This document shows, in pieces, positions 62,225-64,000 of a stretch of DNA of 64,000 bases. Source of the DNA: an uncultured Clostridia bacterium. GTDB lineage: Bacteria > Bacillota > Clostridia > UBA1212 > UBA1255. Below the pieces are notes generated by a model. That model was not told where the DNA came from. It did not search any database and saw only the letters and a list, made by a program, of their open reading frames with translations. Numbering within the stretch: the stretch's first letter is position 1; the number at the start of each line of letters is the position of its first letter. The translations under genes were made by a program, and so were the position numbers. Location of the stretch: NCBI GenBank assembly GCA_904420095.1, contig CAJFUB010000026.1, forward strand, positions 22,151 through 86,150, in the 5' to 3' direction.

Positions 62225-62898
62225 GCCTTTACCTCTTCAAGCGCCCGCCTGTCTCCATCAATCGCGCTTATCATTTCTTCCAGTATTCTTATGGGCGGTC
62301 TTCTTATAACTATCCCCAGAATACATCGAACTGTGTACCAAATAAGCTTAATATCATATGTTATGCTCTGTTTTTCAACGTAATAACGGTCAAGCGCTAA
62401 GCGTGTAGGCGCGACTTTTTCCATATACTCATCTTCATCCTCTATAATATCGCCATATAAATAGTCATAAAGCGCCGCAGGGCTTGTCAGGCCAGCTTTT
62501 ACGGAAGCAACGATTGCATTCTCTCCTCCACGTGTAATTGAAATCTGATCAACTGCCGCTGGTCGTGGCCCAACAATAGTCATATCTCCCAAAAAAACAT
62601 TTAGCAGTTGAGGAAGCTCATCTATCTTTGTCGCTCGAATCAACCGACCAAACGGAAAGATCCGATCCTGATCTGGTCTCAAGCTTTTCTCGTTTGCATT
62701 TATATCCACCCGCATGGATCGGAATTTATACATCCGAAAAACTTTATTGTTTTTACTCACACGATTTGAAAAGTAAAAGACTGGACCAGGGTCAGATATT
62801 TCAATACCGATGATTACAATAAGCCAAATCGGCAACAGAACAACTAAGGCAATGCCCGAAGCAACAATGTCAAATGTTCTCTTTACTGTTTGATACAT
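62221..62898 (-). CDS. Priming sugar-phosphate transferase (bacterial sugar transferase)
   Basis: A 225-aa polyprenyl-phosphate hexose-1-phosphate transferase of the short WbaP/PglC type: one N-terminal hydrophobic hairpin (about 8-32), then RVSKNNKVFRMYKFRSMRVD, RATKIDELPQLLNVFLGDMTIVGPRPA. It starts repeat-unit synthesis on undecaprenyl phosphate. It is the only priming transferase in the window; the galactofuranose operon at 24-33 kb has none. Confidence 0.92.
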   Translation of the reverse strand: MYQTVKRTFDIVASGIALVVLLPIWLIVIIGIEISDPGPVFYFSNRVSKNNKVFRMYKFRSMRVDINANEKSLRPDQDRIFPFGRLIRATKIDELPQLLNVFLGDMTIVGPRPAAVDQISITRGGENAIVASVKAGLTSPAALYDYLYGDIIEDEDEYMEKVAPTRLALDRYYVEKQSITYDIKLIWYTVRCILGIVIRRPPIRILEEMISAIDGDRRALEEVKA

Positions 62899-62904
62899 CT
62901 ATTT

Positions 62905-63576
62905 TCACGTCCTATAGAATACTGATTCAAATGATTCGGCATAGTTGCAGCCTGCCTGAACCCCACGGTATGCTGCAAGTCCTTTTATGGCTTCCACTGA
63001 CCGCGGGTGTGGATATGGTCGCATAACACCCGTGTACGCAGCAAGAGCATGTAATTTTACCTCCAAACCGATTTTCCCAATCTCCACAAACATACTGGGC
63101 TTAAACTGATTAGAAGATGAATCGAAGGACCACTCTGTACTCGATGGAACTTCCATATAAATGAATTGTTTGAGTTTTGGGATCCCTTCTTTTCTCTGAA
63201 AGAGGCGAGAGGCCGCCTGCGCCGCATAAGAGGTCATGACATGATCATTGTTTGTGTCGGAAGGATGATGTGTACAAATGCATTCCGCGCTCCAGTCTTC
63301 AATACAAGTTTCAATGAACTGTACTAGTTCAAGATGCGGAACCGTGTTCATTTTTATATTCGGAAAATCACCGGCATATGCTTTATGTACACCCATAATG
63401 TGGAACGCTTCCTCCTGATCAGATTGAAGCGTAGCTGATAGATTAGCTCTGGCCGCAGCATGATTGGCTAATGTAGCCACTGCCACTTTGTGACCTTCTG
63501 TCACTAATTTATGTATTGTCGCACCAGCTCCTAAAGCTTCATCGTCAGGGTGTGCGACCACAAACAGATAATTCAT
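62905..63576 (-). CDS. PIG-L family deacetylase
   Basis: A 223-aa LmbE/PIG-L zinc deacetylase: VVAHPDDEALGAGATIH carries the AHPDDE metal site and CTHHPSDTNNDH the second histidines. Family members remove acetyl from N-acetyl sugars (GlcNAc-PI, GlcNAc-malate and others). The ATG at MNYLFVV is chosen because the frame's upstream ATG itself contains the gaggagg ribosome-binding site. First gene of the capsule operon; in this position it would expose a free amine on a nucleotide- or lipid-linked sugar. Confidence 0.85.
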   Translation of the reverse strand: MNYLFVVAHPDDEALGAGATIHKLVTEGHKVAVATLANHAAARANLSATLQSDQEEAFHIMGVHKAYAGDFPNIKMNTVPHLELVQFIETCIEDWSAECICTHHPSDTNNDHVMTSYAAQAASRLFQRKEGIPKLKQFIYMEVPSSTEWSFDSSSNQFKPSMFVEIGKIGLEVKLHALAAYTGVMRPYPHPRSVEAIKGLAAYRGVQAGCNYAESFESVFYRT

Positions 63577-63645
63577 TTCATTGATCCTCCTCATTTTTAT
63601 CTCTTTGGCCACCTGCCTCAACCCTCACTGTGCGCACGTTATGTA

Positions 63646-63673
63646 AATCTACATTTCTCATACGCGGTTGCAA
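63646..63673 (-). promoter_or_regulatory. Weak promoter candidate for the capsule operon
   Basis: On the minus strand TTGCAA and TAGATT are 16 bp apart, each 4 of 6 to consensus, about 70 bp upstream of the PIG-L start. No better pair was found in this gap. Confidence 0.25.
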
Positions 63674-63925
63674 CAGTCTACTTCTTTGTATAAGTAGCAA
63701 AAAACAGTACAAAATTCAGCATTTTTATGCCGCCGTACTTTTCTCATTGCACGGATTATATCTGTACTTCTTTATATGTAGCGCTAAAAACTCCGCAGTA
63801 TTTTCCCGGCACGGCCGGATTCATATTCCAGGTATCGTATTCGACGTCAAAAAAACTGGTCGTGGCGAAAGCTAGGTTCCCTAATAAGCGAACCAGAAAA
63901 GCTCCTTCTTTACTCACAATAACCA

Positions 63926-63968
63926 AGAGCCTGTACCCGTCAGCAGCCGGCTGACAGACACAGGCTCT
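63926..63968. repeat. Long nested hairpin upstream of the capsule operon
   Basis: A 9-bp perfect outer stem (agagcctgt / acaggctct) encloses an inner 6-bp stem (gtcagc / gctgac). Neither side has a T-run, so it is not a plain terminator. It may lie in the capsule leader RNA or end a gene beyond the right edge. Confidence 0.45.
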
Positions 63969-64000
63969 AAGTAAACTGTATTAAATTTTGCGTTCTTCTA

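Larger units (their letters stand above)
63577..64000. other. Right-edge non-coding stretch upstream of the capsule operon
   Basis: No gene is supported here; short plus-strand frames lack ribosome-binding sites and conserved features. It likely holds the capsule promoter and leader. A hairpin at 63926-63968 and a weak promoter candidate near 63646-63673 are listed separately. Confidence 0.4.

Noticed and set aside
63630..63954. Two short plus-strand frames at the right edge
   Set aside because: Cys/Ser/Arg-rich translation, no ribosome-binding site and no conserved motif.
1..64000. tRNA, rRNA, insertion sequence, integrase or prophage
   Set aside because: I looked for cloverleaf-like segments, transposase motifs and phage genes and saw none, despite the island-like composition right of 40 kb.

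Overview
This window is a chromosomal segment of a spore-forming Gram-positive Clostridia-type bacterium, probably Lachnospiraceae-like (inference). The evidence is a spore cortex-lytic SleB, MecA, CdaA/CdaR, LL-diaminopimelate aminotransferase (DapL), a purine ending split into separate IMP cyclohydrolase and AICAR transformylase genes, and a sortase-assembled pilus. No rRNA, tRNA, CRISPR array, insertion sequence or integrase was recognised.

Left part, 1-23 kb (GC-rich, mostly housekeeping). A GH78-type alpha-L-rhamnosidase runs in from the left edge. It is followed by mecA, a DUF308/HdeD membrane protein, a YbaK/metalloregulator pair, an XRE regulator, a YfhO membrane protein, a flavodoxin, and an operon of Fe-S aldo/keto reductase, DUF362 lipoprotein and permease. 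A pilus operon (12.5-18.9 kb) holds a coiled-coil protein, a dedicated signal peptidase, an LPETG major pilin, a class C sortase, a minor Cna_B pilin with an APQTG signal, and a second sortase. After it come dapF-dapL, purO-purH and a convergent sleB.

Middle, 23.9-40 kb. A tightly overlapping plus-strand polysaccharide operon carries glf, GT2, GT2, GT4, wzy, GT2, GT2 and wzx. Then come formate-THF ligase, a thioredoxin/coiled-coil/small membrane protein/cdaA/cdaR operon for c-di-AMP synthesis, and a convergent DUF3810 metalloprotease-like protein.

Right part, 40-63.6 kb. Apart from one weakly supported plus-strand ORF, genes here are on the minus strand and base composition drops visibly. 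It has two modules. First is a seven-gene metabolic cluster (PrpD-like, AKR7-like reductase, phosphonopyruvate-decarboxylase-like, an unassigned TIM-barrel-like protein, CitE-like C-C lyase, fumarase-type beta and alpha subunits) that matches no complete pathway I know. Second is a sialic-acid capsule operon: PIG-L deacetylase, priming sugar transferase, SDR epimerase, ATP-grasp ligase, GT2, wzy, GT52 sialyltransferase-like, acyltransferase, UDP-sugar dehydrogenase, neuB, neuC, neuA, a second glf and a second wzx.

Most interesting candidate: the metabolic cluster lies directly downstream of, and on the same strand as, a capsule operon that begins with an amine-exposing deacetylase and includes an ATP-grasp ligase. 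One testable reading is that the cluster makes a small hydroxy- or carboxylic acid that is ligated to the polysaccharide. That link is inference from context only.
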